Positions 1 through 12,281 of a stretch of DNA of 64,000 nucleotides are shown here, one piece after another; the first letter of the stretch is position 1, and each line of letters starts with the position of its first letter. The stretch spans positions 53,442 through 117,441 of the forward strand of contig MEDY01000038.1 of assembly GCA_001724265.1 (NCBI GenBank), given 5' to 3'. This stretch comes from Rhizaria sp. SCN 62-66 (lineage: Eukaryota; Rhizaria, unplaced). The notes beneath the pieces are model-generated. The model was not told the origin of the DNA. It did not search any database and saw nothing but the letters and a program-made list of their open reading frames with translations. The translations under genes were made by a program, and so were the position numbers.

Positions 1-338
1 CGCTGCAGGCCAAGTGCCAGGCGCAGCAGGCCGCGCAGGCCGCCGCCAGGACCAAGGGCCCGGCCGCCGTGGTCGTCGCGGTCAACGGCAAGCGGCGCCG
101 GTTCGCCGCGCTGTCCGCGCTGAGCGACGAGGACGCGGGCGCGGAGGCCTGGGGCGCGGCGGACGAGACTGCGAGCGGAGCGGGCGCCCCCATCAGCTTC
201 CCCTTGAGCACCGCGGAGTGGGTTGCCGGCCCAGCCAAGGGATTCCTGGAGGGACTCAGCGGCGGGGTTGTGCGCTCCAAGCCCTACAGCAAGGGCGCCG
301 ACAAGGCGCGGGCTGCGGAAGAGAAGGATGAGCTGTGA
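1..338 (+). CDS. 3' end of an unidentified protein gene, C-terminus ends KDEL
   Basis: An open frame enters from the left edge (codons in phase with position 3) and ends at TGA 336-338. About 111 C-terminal residues are visible, Ala/Gly/Lys-rich, with a short hydrophobic/Gly stretch (PISFPLSTAEWVAGPAKGF) near the middle. The last four residues are KDEL, the classical retrieval signal of soluble endoplasmic-reticulum proteins. I do not recognise the family. The KDEL would matter only if the missing N-terminus carries a signal peptide. The overlapping frame starting near position 14 has no better support and is treated as a shadow. The choice of frame rests on composition and on an AATAAA about 175 nt downstream. 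Confidence 0.5.
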   Translation, partial: LQAKCQAQQAAQAAARTKGPAAVVVAVNGKRRRFAALSALSDEDAGAEAWGAADETASGAGAPISFPLSTAEWVAGPAKGFLEGLSGGVVRSKPYSKGADKARAAEEKDEL

Positions 339-897
339 GCTACAGCGCAGCAATAACATATTGATGTGAAATGCGGATTTACGTTAGTTTTTGTTTCTGT
401 TTAATCTTGTGACGCTGTGTTCGAGTCTTGTTTCAACTTCTTTGTTTGGCGGTTTTCAAATGCAAGATGCGCTCCGAGTAGATTTATAATACGGATGGCC
501 TGTGTGCACTACAATAAAATATAGTATATTAAGTTGTCACTTTTATTAAGCAGATTATACATGATAAAATGTCTGCTTTTATTGAAAAATAAGAGGCGAA
601 GTGACTGTGAGCAATATGACTTTTTAGGAACCGTGGCTGGCGGCTGGTCTCTACTATGGGTTGGGGCTTCGTTGAGGTGTCAAAAGAGGGCAAATGTCAC
701 ACCCGAACGCAGTTGTTTTGCTATGTAACAATTTTATATAGCATGTACACAGAGAATTTTATTCAAACTTGTTTTTACACTACGCAACTAAGCTGGACAT
801 GGCCCGCTAGCTGTGTCTGTGAACGACCTCTTCACTCTTCACACCCCACCTTGTCCTGTCTTGCTTCCTTGCTTTGCTCCACAGCCCAACCCGCCCG
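339..897. other. Intergenic region between the KDEL-ended gene and NDUFS6
   Basis: AT-rich DNA with an AATAAA hexamer at 513-518, suitable as the poly(A) signal of the upstream gene. A pyrimidine-rich stretch (about 824-897) directly precedes the NDUFS6 start and is probably its 5' leader. No further gene is supported. Confidence 0.6.
513..518 (+). terminator. Poly(A) signal-like AATAAA
   Basis: A canonical AATAAA lies in AT-rich DNA 175 nt after the TGA of the preceding + strand gene. The position is plausible for its 3' end. Seen in sequence; function inferred. Confidence 0.4.
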
Positions 898-1458
898 ATG
901 CAGCGGTTTGCTCGTTTCGCCAAGTCGCTCGCCACTGTGGCTCCCCGCGTGTCTGTTGCTGGCTTCGCTGCGCCCGTGTCCACGGCCGCCGCGCCTGCGC
1001 GCTCCTTCTCTCTGTTCTACAACCCCCCGCCGCAGGAGACGCACTGCAAGGAGGTCGTCGCCAAGCAGGCCGCCGCCGCGCGCCACACCCCGCTCGACCA
1101 CGTACGTTTAATTCACTCCCGACTACACGCCAACACGGGCTACTTCCACACGCATGCACACTGTTCTCGTTGCAAACACTCTCTTTTAAATCCTTCGCTC
1201 ACTTTTCGCCCTCTTTGTATATGTTGCTTCCCCTTGCTCTCTGCCACCCTACTCTTCCCACAGCAAAATAAGACTTCGATGGAGTACATCGCCGAGGTGC
1301 CGGTGATTGACGTGGACGGCGTCACCGCCATCTGCGACGGCGGCGACACCTTTGGCGGCCACCCGCGCGTCTTCATGCAGCTCAACAACTCCCAGGGCAA
1401 GCCCGCCACCTGCAAGTACTGCGGCCTCCGCTACCAGATGAAGAAGCACCACCACTAA
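898..1458 (+). CDS. NDUFS6: NADH dehydrogenase [ubiquinone] iron-sulfur protein 6 (complex I, 13 kDa subunit), mitochondrial
   Basis: Two exons, 898-1101 and 1264-1458, with a 162-nt GTACGT...CAG intron at phase 0, give 132 residues. The N-terminus (MQRFARFAKSLATVAPRVS) is Arg/Ala/Ser-rich without acidic residues, as in a mitochondrial presequence. The C-terminal half carries the zinc-binding signature of the family: CDGG, then GGHPRVFMQL, then CKYCGLRY, ending in a His cluster, which gives the Cys/His/Cys/Cys ligand set. NDUFS6 sits at the matrix-arm/membrane-arm junction of complex I and is needed for late assembly. The length fits the family. The intron has no stop in frame, so an unspliced product would simply carry 54 extra residues; the spliced form is preferred because of the strong splice sites. 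Confidence 0.93.
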   Translation: MQRFARFAKSLATVAPRVSVAGFAAPVSTAAAPARSFSLFYNPPPQETHCKEVVAKQAAAARHTPLDHVRLIHSRLHANTGYFHTHAHCSRCKHSLLNPSLTFRPLCICCFPLLSATLLFPQQNKTSMEYIAEVPVIDVDGVTAICDGGDTFGGHPRVFMQLNNSQGKPATCKYCGLRYQMKKHHH

Positions 1459-2002
1459 GCAACACGCCATACACCCGGTGTGGGCGCATGATGAGGTCTG
1501 CGACAACACAACTAATAACAATAGCAACAACAACTAGCGATATGATGATGCGGTGACACACGGAGGCAATGAGGACGTTTTCCGGTGCCTCAGTGGGCTG
1601 CTTATGATAATATGACGGTCACAACGACCATTTTGAGTTTTCTTTTTCTTTTTGTGAAGCCGGGCGGAAACCGGCTTTTTATTTTATCTATTCCAATACA
1701 CAAAACCCCTTTTATCTTCGCGTGTTCCCAGTCAACTGATCGCATAGCCACAAGCGCATTTCGCGATGGCAGTCGCCGGCCAGTCGGTGATTAGACGAGC
1801 TGCATTTTAGTCAAGTTCACAACTCTGCGTAGATCCGTGCTGCCAAGAATCCCAGATACTATACAGTATAGTACCAACGTTTATATTATATATACTTTTA
1901 TTTTGGTGTTTCACTGAAGTCTCACAGGTAAAACAGCTGTAAGGTTGTCGCATCGTTCTTAACCGACATCATCCGTTCCTAAAGACCACTTTCAGGCCCA
2001 CA
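1459..2002. other. Intergenic region NDUFS6 to CDP-alcohol phosphotransferase
   Basis: AT-rich spacer. It contains a GC-rich hairpin followed by a T-rich run (1657-1680) about 200 nt after the NDUFS6 stop. Nothing else coding is seen. Confidence 0.55.
1657..1677 (+). other. Perfect 7-bp hairpin followed by a T-run
   Basis: AAGCCGG (1657-1663) and CCGGCTT (1671-1677) are exact inverted repeats around a 7-nt loop, and the right arm runs directly into a T-rich tract. It lies in the probable 3' UTR or flank of NDUFS6. It resembles an RNA 3'-end hairpin but does not match the histone stem-loop consensus. Confidence 0.4.
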
Positions 2003-4327
2003 ATGCCTTATTTCAATCGCTACATCGAGTAAGTTTACTTATAGACAATATTACATACGATTAAGTATTATATTTTTACGTGTACATACCGATATCATGC
2101 GAATTTATTTCTAAACTCCCTCTTTAACGTCCGCATCACATCCCCCTTCGCGACTTCTCACTTCCCTCTCACCTCTTATTTCGCATCTCTGCGCCCCACA
2201 TCTCTCGCCCCAACCACAGCGCACAAGGCGCCGAGGCACTGCGCCACTACAAGTACGCTGGAAAGGACCTCTCACTGGCGTACACTTACGTCTTCAACCC
2301 GATCTACAACGTGGTGATCGATTACTTCCCGGCCTGGATGGCCCCCAACCTAATCACGCTCATCGGCTTCTGCTTCCCGCTTGTGTCGTATGTGCTCATG
2401 ACGCTGCACTGCCCCGACTTTACCGGCGAAGCCCCCACGTGGCTCTACGCCTACAACGTCGCCGGGCTGTTGCTGTACATGATGCTTGACAGCATCGATG
2501 GCAAACAGGCCCGTCGCACCGTACGTTCCCTGCCAGCAAAACAAAGCTACTAATCGGCAACAAGCTTAATGAGTACTTGGATCTGCAATCTTCAAATATA
2601 TTACGGATATCGGTGTTGTATTACTCAATTTTATTAGTCTAGCTTGTGATTTTTACTCATGACGCCTCCTTTTACTAAACACTCGACTCAAACCTTGCCG
2701 CTGCTGCTGGCTTCCCTCTCTGTCTCTGCCCCCCCACTCCAGGGCTCGTCGTCGCCGCTGGGCCTGCTGTTCGACCATGGCTGCGATGCCGTCAACACCT
2801 GCATGTCCTCCCTGACGCTGTGCTGCACCCTGCAAACTGGCGCGAGCGTCAAGACGGGCCTGCTGCTGGCGGCCACGTCCACGGCCTTCTTCGCGGCGAC
2901 CTGGGAGGAGTATTACACCGGCGAGCTGGTGCTGCCGCCCATCAACGGGCCCAACGAGGGCGTTCTGCTGTCGTGTCTTTTCCACTCCATCGCTTTCTTC
3001 GGCGGCCCCGCCATCTGGCTCACAGAGATCTCCATCGTACGTCCATATTGACGCAAATTGCGTGAGATCTCGTGAAAATAAGGGAAGATTATGTTAGATT
3101 ATGTATTCTATCACAACATGTTATTTTGCATATTAATTATCAATGTGACTCTTTTATCGCTCATTGTTTTGTGCTATATCATGTTGTTCTTGATGTATCT
3201 TTATCTAGGCGCCGATCATTTCCCTTCTCTCGACCATCACCACGGCAGCGCTCCCAGCCTCCGTCTGCGCCTCGGTCACCGCGCCGCTGATCGCACTGCT
3301 GCCCCTGAGCATCCACGCGCACTCGCTCGTTGTCTTGGCGACGGTGCTCTCGGTCCTGCCTACGGTCGCCGTCAACTTGCGCAACGTCTTCGTGATGCGC
3401 AGCAGCCGCGCTGCCGCCGACGGGGACGGCTCCCTGGCCGTCGCGCTCACCCGCTGGATCCCGCTGCTGCTGCTCAACGCCAGCGCGGCGCTCTGGATTT
3501 CGCTCTCGCCCAGCAACATCCTCGCCAAGGCCCCCCGCCTCTTACTATGGGGCTTCATCATGATGTTCGCCAAGCTGACGATGCAGGTGATGCTCGCGCA
3601 CCTTACCGCCGCGCCGTACCGCCCCTTTGGCAAAACGGTTGGCATGGCGCTGTTTTTGTTGTCCCACTACGGCTACCTCGTATATTCGGGAGTTAGCAAG
3701 CTGAGCGACGGGATCATCGAGGAGTTGCTCGTGTGGGAGCTGTTCCTCCTCTCGCTCGTTTCGTTCGGCCATCTCGTCGTGCACGCCATCTGGGAGGTCT
3801 CGGCCGCGCTCGGCATCCGCGTCTTCGTTATCGACGTCGCCAAGGCGCGCCGCATGGTCAAGGAGGAGCTCGACGCTAAGGCACAGGCAAAGGCACAGGC
3901 TAAGACGGCTAAGGCTGTCAAGGCGACCGAAACTGCGACCGCGGCCGCGGCCGAGGGCCCGAATCAGAGCCAGAGTGAGGCGAAGACGAAGACGAACGCT
4001 AGGAGCAAGAAGAGCCCCCGCGCCACTGCTGACTTGAGCGCTGACGACGATGACGCTGACGCCGATGCTGTGAACAGCGGCGGCAGTCGCAGTCGGAGTC
4101 GTGGCCGCACGGCTGTTCCTGCGGCTGCCGCGACGAATAACCGTAGTGCCAGCCGCAGCCGCAGTCGCATCAGCAGCACCAAGTTCAAGGCCAACAGCAG
4201 CAGCAGCAGCAGCGGCGGCAGCAGCAGCAGCAGCACGAACAGTGACTCTAGCGCGAGCGCGAGTGCGGTTCGCGCGCGGGGCGCGTCGCGCGCTCGCTCG
4301 GGCACGCGCAAGACCAAGGCCGTGTGA
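2003..4327 (+). CDS. EPT1/CPT1: CDP-alcohol phosphotransferase (choline/ethanolaminephosphotransferase), with a long Ser/Arg-rich C-terminal tail
   Basis: Four exons: 2003-2028, 2220-2520, 2743-3036 and 3209-4327, joined through GTAAGT and GTACGT donors, giving 579 residues. The start MPYFNRYI lies in a 26-nt first exon. The spliced exon 2/3 junction rebuilds the family signature DG-xx-AR-x8-G-x3-D-x3-D: SIDGKQARRT joins GSSSPLGLLFDHGCD. Several hydrophobic membrane segments follow (to about residue 400). These enzymes transfer phosphocholine or phosphoethanolamine from the CDP-alcohol to diacylglycerol in ER/Golgi membranes, the last step of the Kennedy pathway. Family members are about 390-420 residues, so the last roughly 180 residues (Lys/Ala helix, then SRSRSR and poly-Ser runs) are an unusual extension. 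Choline versus ethanolamine specificity cannot be told. Confidence 0.9.
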
Positions 4328-4862
4328 GCGGCTTAGCCGTGATTGCGATGTATACGCAAACATGCTTCGGGGACTTGCGGTGCTGTTTGTCAACAGTTTG
4401 CGCCTCGAGTAACAGTCGCAAGGCCATAAATTATGTAAATGCTGTATTTAATGTGATAGATAGTGCATATTTGAAATAATCGTTTGACATTATAATAAAA
4501 CCCATTAAGATTTTTGTCTAACGCATTGATAGTGCCACCATAAAAATCCTTGAGTCTACATGTGTGCATTTGTTCGATTTTGAGGACGAACAGCTTGCTA
4601 TGGCTTTGTGGCGAGGAGGCAACCCCAACGGTCATGGCCGATTTCGACATTAGCCCAGTTGATCAACTGATCGTGAAATTGACTGTACGCGTTATAAATA
4701 TAAATGTTTAGATGTAAACATTTCATAATTTTTTTTGGATTTCAAAATTGTTTTGTTTTCCCCCTCAGCGCTCGACTCTAGGCAGCACACGGACGAACCC
4801 GCTTCGCGCGCCCTATCTTCTCCCCGCGCCTGGCTCCCAGCGCCGCCCCTGCGCCTCGACAC
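4328..4862. other. Intergenic region with poly(A) signal and TATA-like promoter
   Basis: An AATAAA at 4494-4499 suits the 3' end of the phosphotransferase gene. An AT-rich TATAAATATAAA stretch (about 4693-4705) lies about 160 nt before the next start codon and is a possible core promoter. No coding signal is seen. Confidence 0.5.
4494..4499 (+). terminator. Poly(A) signal-like AATAAA
   Basis: Canonical hexamer 167 nt after the stop of the phosphotransferase gene. Position is plausible; function inferred. Confidence 0.45.
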
Positions 4863-7800
4863 ATGTCACACCTGTACCCACCGGCGCGTCTGTCTGGCCC
4901 GCCTACATCTGCCGCGGCCCCAGGCACGACGTCTGCGTTCCCGGCGCCGTCACCGCGCTCCCCGCGGCCCGCCCGGCCCATGACCGCGGCTCCCCACGCC
5001 TTCGTGGTTACGCCGCGCCGCACGGCCAATCCCACTACTTCTGGATCTACCCCCGTGCGTGGGCCTGCCACAAGTGCTACAGACACCTTTGCGCCCGCCG
5101 GAGCTCCGTTCCCGGCTCAGCTTCGCGCCGCCCCAGTCCAGGACTGTCAGCCGCAACCGGCGCTGTACCACTCACACTCGCTGCCTGAGTCCCAGCCTCA
5201 GTCTCAGTTGCAGCAGCCGGAGCAGTGGCAGCCGCAGCCGCAGACCAAGTCGGAGTCGTATTATTACAACAACAGCCGCCGCGGCCTCGCCCCCACGAGC
5301 AGCAGCGCGAATGCACACGCGAGCGAGAGTGCTGATAGTCGGCACAGCAGCGACTGGGGCTGGGGACGGCTGCCGCAGCGAACGCATCAACAGCATCAAC
5401 AGCAACAGCAACAACAACAGCATGACTCCCAGTCAAGCGCACACGCACCGTCGCAGGTACAGCAGCCGAAGGGGTCGCCCTCCCACCTCGACTACTACAA
5501 GTGGTCGAAGCCCGGGCAGCAGCAGCAGCTACAGCAGCAGCAGCAGCAGCAGCCGCGCCGTGCGTCACTTGATCAACAACAGCAACAACAGCAACTGCGG
5601 CCTCTTCGCTCGCAACATCTGCAGCAGCCGTCACAGCCTCCACCGCAGCCGGAGTCGCAGTCTCGGTGGCAGCTGGTAGCGGGCGGCCGCGGCAAGCCGT
5701 CGAGTCGCTTCGTTGATGAGGGCTCTCTCTCGAGTCGGTACTATCACCCAAACAGGTACGACGGCAGCGGCCGCGGTGGCGGCGACGTGAGTCACAGCTA
5801 CACCAACAGCAGCGGCAGGGGCAGCTCGAATTTGACTCGGCACACCGCCAGTGGCCAAGGACTGGCGCCACAGTCGTCAACGCAGCACCAGTCGCTCGTG
5901 CACTCGCAATCGCCCTCTCGGCTACAGACGCACCCACAAGCACAACCGCGGCCGCGGTCACAACCGCAACAGCAGCAGCGGCTGCCGCAGCCGCCGTGCA
6001 CGGGCATCGTGCCGTTTCCGTCTCCAACCGCGCCCGCCCCGGTTTTCCCCCACAGCTCAGTTTACAGCCCCGGCGACAGCGGCAACGCGCCCGCTGCAAA
6101 CGCGCTCACGCCTAGCGTCGACTACAGCAGCGCCGCGCTCGCTGCCGCCCCCGCTGCCGGCGAGCAGCCCGTGGTGACCCCCGAGCTTGCGCTGCTGCTG
6201 GCCGCCCGCAAGCCCTCGCGCGCGCGCCTCCGCGTCCAGCTGCAGCGGCTGCGCAACATGCTCTACGCCGAGGCCGCGTCCGTGCCGCAGGCCGCGGCGG
6301 CCGCGGCGGCGGCCCTGGCCCTGCTCGAGGCGGCGTGGGCGAAGGACGCGGTGCCGCTGCTGCGGGGAGGCGCGGCCGCGGAGCACGCTGCGCTGGTCAC
6401 CAAGGCCCATGTGGCGAAGCAACAACAAGACAGTCGGCAGCAGTAGCCGCAAGAACTGCAGCTACAGCAACACGGGAGGCGCGGCGCCAGCGGCAGTAGC
6501 CTGGAGAGCTCTATGTACGACACTGACCGTGACGCCGACTCGAAGGACCTCGGTGGGCTAGCGGGCACCAGCGCCGGCGCAGTGAACGCAAGCACCGACG
6601 TCCCTGTGCCTGGGAGTGTGGCGGGCCGGTCGCTGACCGACGTGATGCGCAACAAAGTGGTCACCATCCCTCAGATGCAGAACGCTGACTCGTTCGCGCG
6701 GATCAACAACAGCTCAAGCACTGGCGGCAGCCCAGGCGCGACCACCAGTGACATCGTTGTCAAGGGCGAGGACAAGAATGCGCTGTCGTCGATTTTTTCG
6801 GCCCTGGACAGCACCGCGGCGCTGCAGCGCGCCGCCAGCATGCACTCGCGCCATCTGGCGCTCTCGCCCGCCGCCGCAGCGGCCGCGGCGGCCGCGGCGG
6901 GCGGCGCGGCGGTGGCCGCGCTCGAGGCGGCGCTCGTGCGCGCGCGCGTGACCGCGACGACGGGCGCCTGGGGCAAGGCGCTGCGTGCGCTGCCCGCCGT
7001 CGCCGGCGCGCACGCGCAGTGGCTCCAGGCCGAGCGCGCGCGCTGCGAGGCCGAGGTCGCGGCGGCGAGGCAGCGCATGCTGGCGGCGCAGCAGAGGGCC
7101 AAGGGGTCGCTTGAGCTGGTTGCAAGGAAGGCGAAGACCAATGAAGCTATCTCAGCCGCTGATGAGGCAAATAAGAACCATAGCGTCTCTAATGCCAGCG
7201 ATATTGTTTCATGTGACCGCGGCTCGAGCCGCAGCAGCAACGGCCGTCTCGGCTACGGCAACGCTGACCGGTTTGACCGGACCGTGCAGAGCGACCGTGA
7301 GCGCAGCGGGCTAGCCACGTTGCTGGCCGCCGACAGCGACCGGGAGCGCGGGGCCGCGGCGCGCGCCGACGCCGAGGCCGCGGCCGCGACGCTGCGCGCG
7401 TCGCTCGAGGGCTTCCGGGCGGCGCAGCGCGAGGCGGCGGCCGCGGCCGACCTCGAGACGGGCTCCAAGTTCTTCAACATCAGCGACAACGACAACAAGC
7501 CTGCTCCTCAAACCGCGATGGGTGCCAACAAGATGTCGAAGTCGAATAAGGTCAACGCCAACGGTGCCGTCAAGCGCACCGTCGCGGCGGACGCTGCTGT
7601 GGATACAGTAACCGCCCTCGTCGACCGTCTCACTCAGCCCCGCCTCACACCGAGCGCAGACAACTCTAAGTACTCCCTTACCGACCCGGCGTCTTACTTC
7701 GACGCCGCCTCGGCTCCCGACCCCGAGATGTGTCTGTTGCTGTCGCAGGTCATCGACCTGCAGGCGCGCCGCGCGCTGCGCCAGGCCCAACACCGTCGCG

Positions 7801-9596
7801 CGCGCCTCGCGCTGGCGCAGCACCGAGCTACCGCCGCGCTCGCCGCGCGCCGCAGGGGCGAGGCTGCCGTCCGCTCTATCCGCGCCGCCGCCGACGCAGA
7901 GGCGCTCGCGCAGCGCGCCGCGGCGGCGCGGGAGCGGCGCGAGGCGCTCGCGCTGGCGGCGGCGCAGGCCCGCGAGATGGTCGCGGCCTACGCGCGGCAG
8001 GGGCAGGCGATGCAGAGCCACATGCACCAGGCCTCGGCCGCCGTTAACGGCTGCGTTACCAGCAGTGAACAGCTCGCTTCAGCTGACGCTAGCGCATTAG
8101 CGCTTACTCAGCAGCATCCGTCAGCGCTCGAGGCCGGCGCGCTGGGCGTGGCGGTACGCGCGCTCGAGTCGGAGCTGGCGGCCGCGGACGCCGCGGTGCG
8201 CGCGGCCCGGCTGCAGATCGCGGCCAAGCGGCGCGCGTTGCACCGCGGGAAGCTGCGCGCGTCTGCGCTGGCGCGGCGTGAGCGGGAGTATCAGACAGCG
8301 CTGCAACAGTGGGCGCGGTTCCGCGCGGTCACACTGGGCGGCGCCGAGCGCGCCACTGCGGCCGCAGCGGCGCGGCTGCGGCGCGCGCTGTGGGAAGGCA
8401 CCGTGATCGAAGGCGAGATCCGGCGCGTGCGCGGGGAGGGCGCGGAGCTGGAACAGGTGTTGGCGCGCGCCGCGGCCGAGCTGGCGCGCGCTAGGGGCGA
8501 GCGCGAAGGGGCCGTGCAGGATCGGGTGGGGAAGCTGGTCGAGGGAATGATGGCGGCGGCCGAGAGGATGGGCGGGGAGCCGCTGCCGAGCTACACTGGC
8601 AGTGATGTCAGCAGCGTGAATGACAGCTGCACCGGCGGTGGCGATGATGAGGTCGAAGAGAACTATGACCAAGATGAGTTCGAAAACGACGACGGTGGCG
8701 ATGATGATGACTATGAGGGCGACAGCTTCGTTGACCTTGACGCTGATGTGAACGAAGGGGACTATCTGGACGAAGACGAGGGCGATTTTGACTGCGAGGG
8801 TGACTGGGATGATTATACCTCCGATCAAGGCGATGCCATTGACAACACTGACAATAGCGATGACATTAACGACGTGAATCAAGTTGACGCTGATGCGGAC
8901 GGCTACGATGACGATGCGCTTGAGGACGGCGCGTTGACCCCGCACACCAAGCTGGCCGCGTCTTATCACCCCCACACTTTTTCTCGGAACAGTAACAACG
9001 CCGCCCTTAGCGCTGCAACTGCAACGGGCGGCCTCGATGCCGACTGCTCTCTGCTGGCTGCCGTGCCGCCCCCGTTGCCCGGCACGGCCGGCGCGCCCTC
9101 CCCGTTCGCAGCCCGCCGTAGCGCGTCCAACACAGCGAGCACTGCGAGTGTTTACAGCCAGTCAGCCCAGAGTCATAACAGCGACGGCTCGTACAAGAGT
9201 GACCAGGAGCAACAACAACAACATCAGCAGCAAAGCAACGGTGCAGATGAGAGCGTGGACGTCAGCGTTGAGGTCAGTGTTGATGCAAGCGGCGACAACG
9301 CCAACGCAAATACCCACCATCACGGCAACCCGTTGCTACAGCCTAGCATCAACATTGGCGCTGATATCGACGCCGGCGACGCCGAGTTCGAGTCCGACGC
9401 CGGCTCTGCGCGCCGCTCGCTGCTGCTGTCTCCACTGCACGCGCCGCCGCTGTCGCAGCAGCACTTGTACAACGACGGCGTCAACAACACGCTCGATAGC
9501 GCGGTGGGGCTGCTGGTTCTCGGAGCTGACAGCGGCCGGGGCAGTGGCAGCGAGGTCGGAGACAACGCGCGCAACCCGCTCGTGTTCAATTTCTAA
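4863..9596 (+). CDS. Large Gln-rich / coiled-coil protein of unknown function, read through an in-frame TAG
   Basis: One uninterrupted frame of 1,578 codons from ATG 4863 to TAA 9596, if the single in-frame TAG at 6444-6446 (codon 528) is read as an amino acid. Residues 1-400 are Pro/Ser/Gln-rich with many poly-Gln tracts. Residues about 400-520 and 640-1250 are Ala/Arg/Glu-rich and predicted helical or coiled coil (repeated ARRR/AAEAL blocks). An Asp/Glu-rich patch follows (about 1255-1350), then a Ser/Asn/Gln tail ending NPLVFNF. No catalytic motif is recognised. Composition, Gln tracts and frame are continuous on both sides of the TAG, and the next in-frame ATG (6513) has no leader-like DNA before it. 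A scaffold or RNA/condensate-associated role is possible but is pure inference. Confidence 0.65.
6444..6446 (+). other. In-frame TAG inside the Gln-rich gene (candidate sense codon)
   Basis: The local reading is CAG CAG TAG CCG CAA, inside a Gln-rich run (residues DSRQQ before, PQELQLQQ after). The frame stays open for 1,049 codons downstream. No GTACGT-type intron of normal size could remove the codon. Gln is favoured by context and by a one-step CAG to TAG change. Confidence 0.7.
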
Positions 9597-10015
9597 CACC
9601 GGTCGACGTGAACGAATGCTTAGCGCACGCTTGACGAACACTAATGAATGATATCTAGATAAATCATAACAGCAAACAATATGTTAGCAACCTATGTTAA
9701 TACATCTTACATATGAATTACATGAACCTACACTGCATTAATGTTCAATGTGAATCTGTATTTGAGTGGCCGGATAGACTCGGCTTTGCCACGCTTGACA
9801 TAATTGATCCACTAAGAACAAAGGTGGGACATAACACGCGTTACTTGTTAAAAACTAAATTATTCATATCTAATTACAAAAAGAACAATATAAAACTACA
9901 ATGACGATGTCTCTCGACTTGCATAAACAGCGAGGCTCCACTTGCATCTTGCTCTTGGCGTACATGTTGTTTTGCTATGTTGCTAAAGATGTTGTTGCTG
10001 CTATTTGCCTTGCGC
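9597..10015. other. Convergent intergenic region
   Basis: AT-rich spacer between two convergent genes (Gln-rich protein and DIM1). It holds their 3' flanks; no further feature is supported. Confidence 0.5.
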
Positions 10016-11539
<1,524 letters not shown>

Positions 11540-12281
11540 GGTTTGCTTGTGTTGCGACAAGACTGTGCGGAAAGCAGGCGACGCGACAAGAGAAGAAGCG
11601 GCGGCGCGAGCGGAGGAGCGGCGGAAAAAGGAAAACACCTCGGTTGGGGGCGCGAAGAGCGGGGTCGCGCGGGAGTTCTACGGTGTGAAGAGTGTGGAGA
11701 AAGTGGTTCCCGGAAAATTACGCATGTGAGACAGAGATGTTATTTTAAAGGGAGAAATTTCAATATAGTATATTTTACTATACATATCAATGCATTCTGT
11801 TCTTAATTTTCCTAAGTTACGATCGAAAGATGCGCTGCAGACGTAACAAAAGCGACCTCCGTGGCTACCACGAACACCATTTTTGCGAACCGAAAAAGTG
11901 CGTGGTCTCGTCGTTCGCGGTCACCACAATCGCTGAAACGAACTCTAAAATCGCATTAACTCCTCTATATGTGCACTTTTGCAAACAAATATAAAATATG
12001 ATAACATTCAGACAAATAAATTTTGTGAAAAAATGTTATTAATACGTTTTCTATTTATACACTGCGTTTCTTCGTGCAACAAAAAATTGCACCTAGCCAA
12101 AACGCTGCACAAGAACGATCAAATTAAAATCACCATAAATAACCATATAACACTTTAGACACAACAAACCCGCAGTCACTGCACTACAAGTGTTCTATAC
12201 CTGGCGGTTTCACGCCTCACTGTTACGTGCTCTGCTTCATTTTGAGAGCTTTGCTACGTACTATGTGTGTGTATGTAGTGC
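11540..12281. other. Intergenic region, DIM1 5' flank and crotonase 3' flank
   Basis: Both neighbours are on the minus strand. Positions 11540-11730 are GC-rich and open in the DIM1 frame without an ATG, so they are probably its 5' leader. From about 11740 the DNA is AT-rich and shows no gene. Confidence 0.5.

Noticed and set aside
412-440. GTTCGAGTC resembling a tRNA T-loop
   Set aside because: No matching acceptor stem, D-arm or anticodon arm could be built around it. No tRNA gene was recognised in the window, so the expected CUA suppressor tRNA is not here.
1657-1680. Rho-independent bacterial terminator
   Set aside because: The window is clearly nuclear eukaryotic DNA with spliceosomal introns, so a bacterial terminator reading does not apply.
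5077-6099. A 340-codon minus-strand frame antisense to the Gln-rich gene
   Set aside because: Its Ala/Cys/Arg runs come from the complement of Gln codons; no independent support.
6513-9596. Reading the region after the TAG as a separate gene starting at ATG 6513
   Set aside because: There is no leader or promoter-like DNA between the TAG and this ATG, the frame is the same, and the composition is continuous. Two other loci show the same arrangement.
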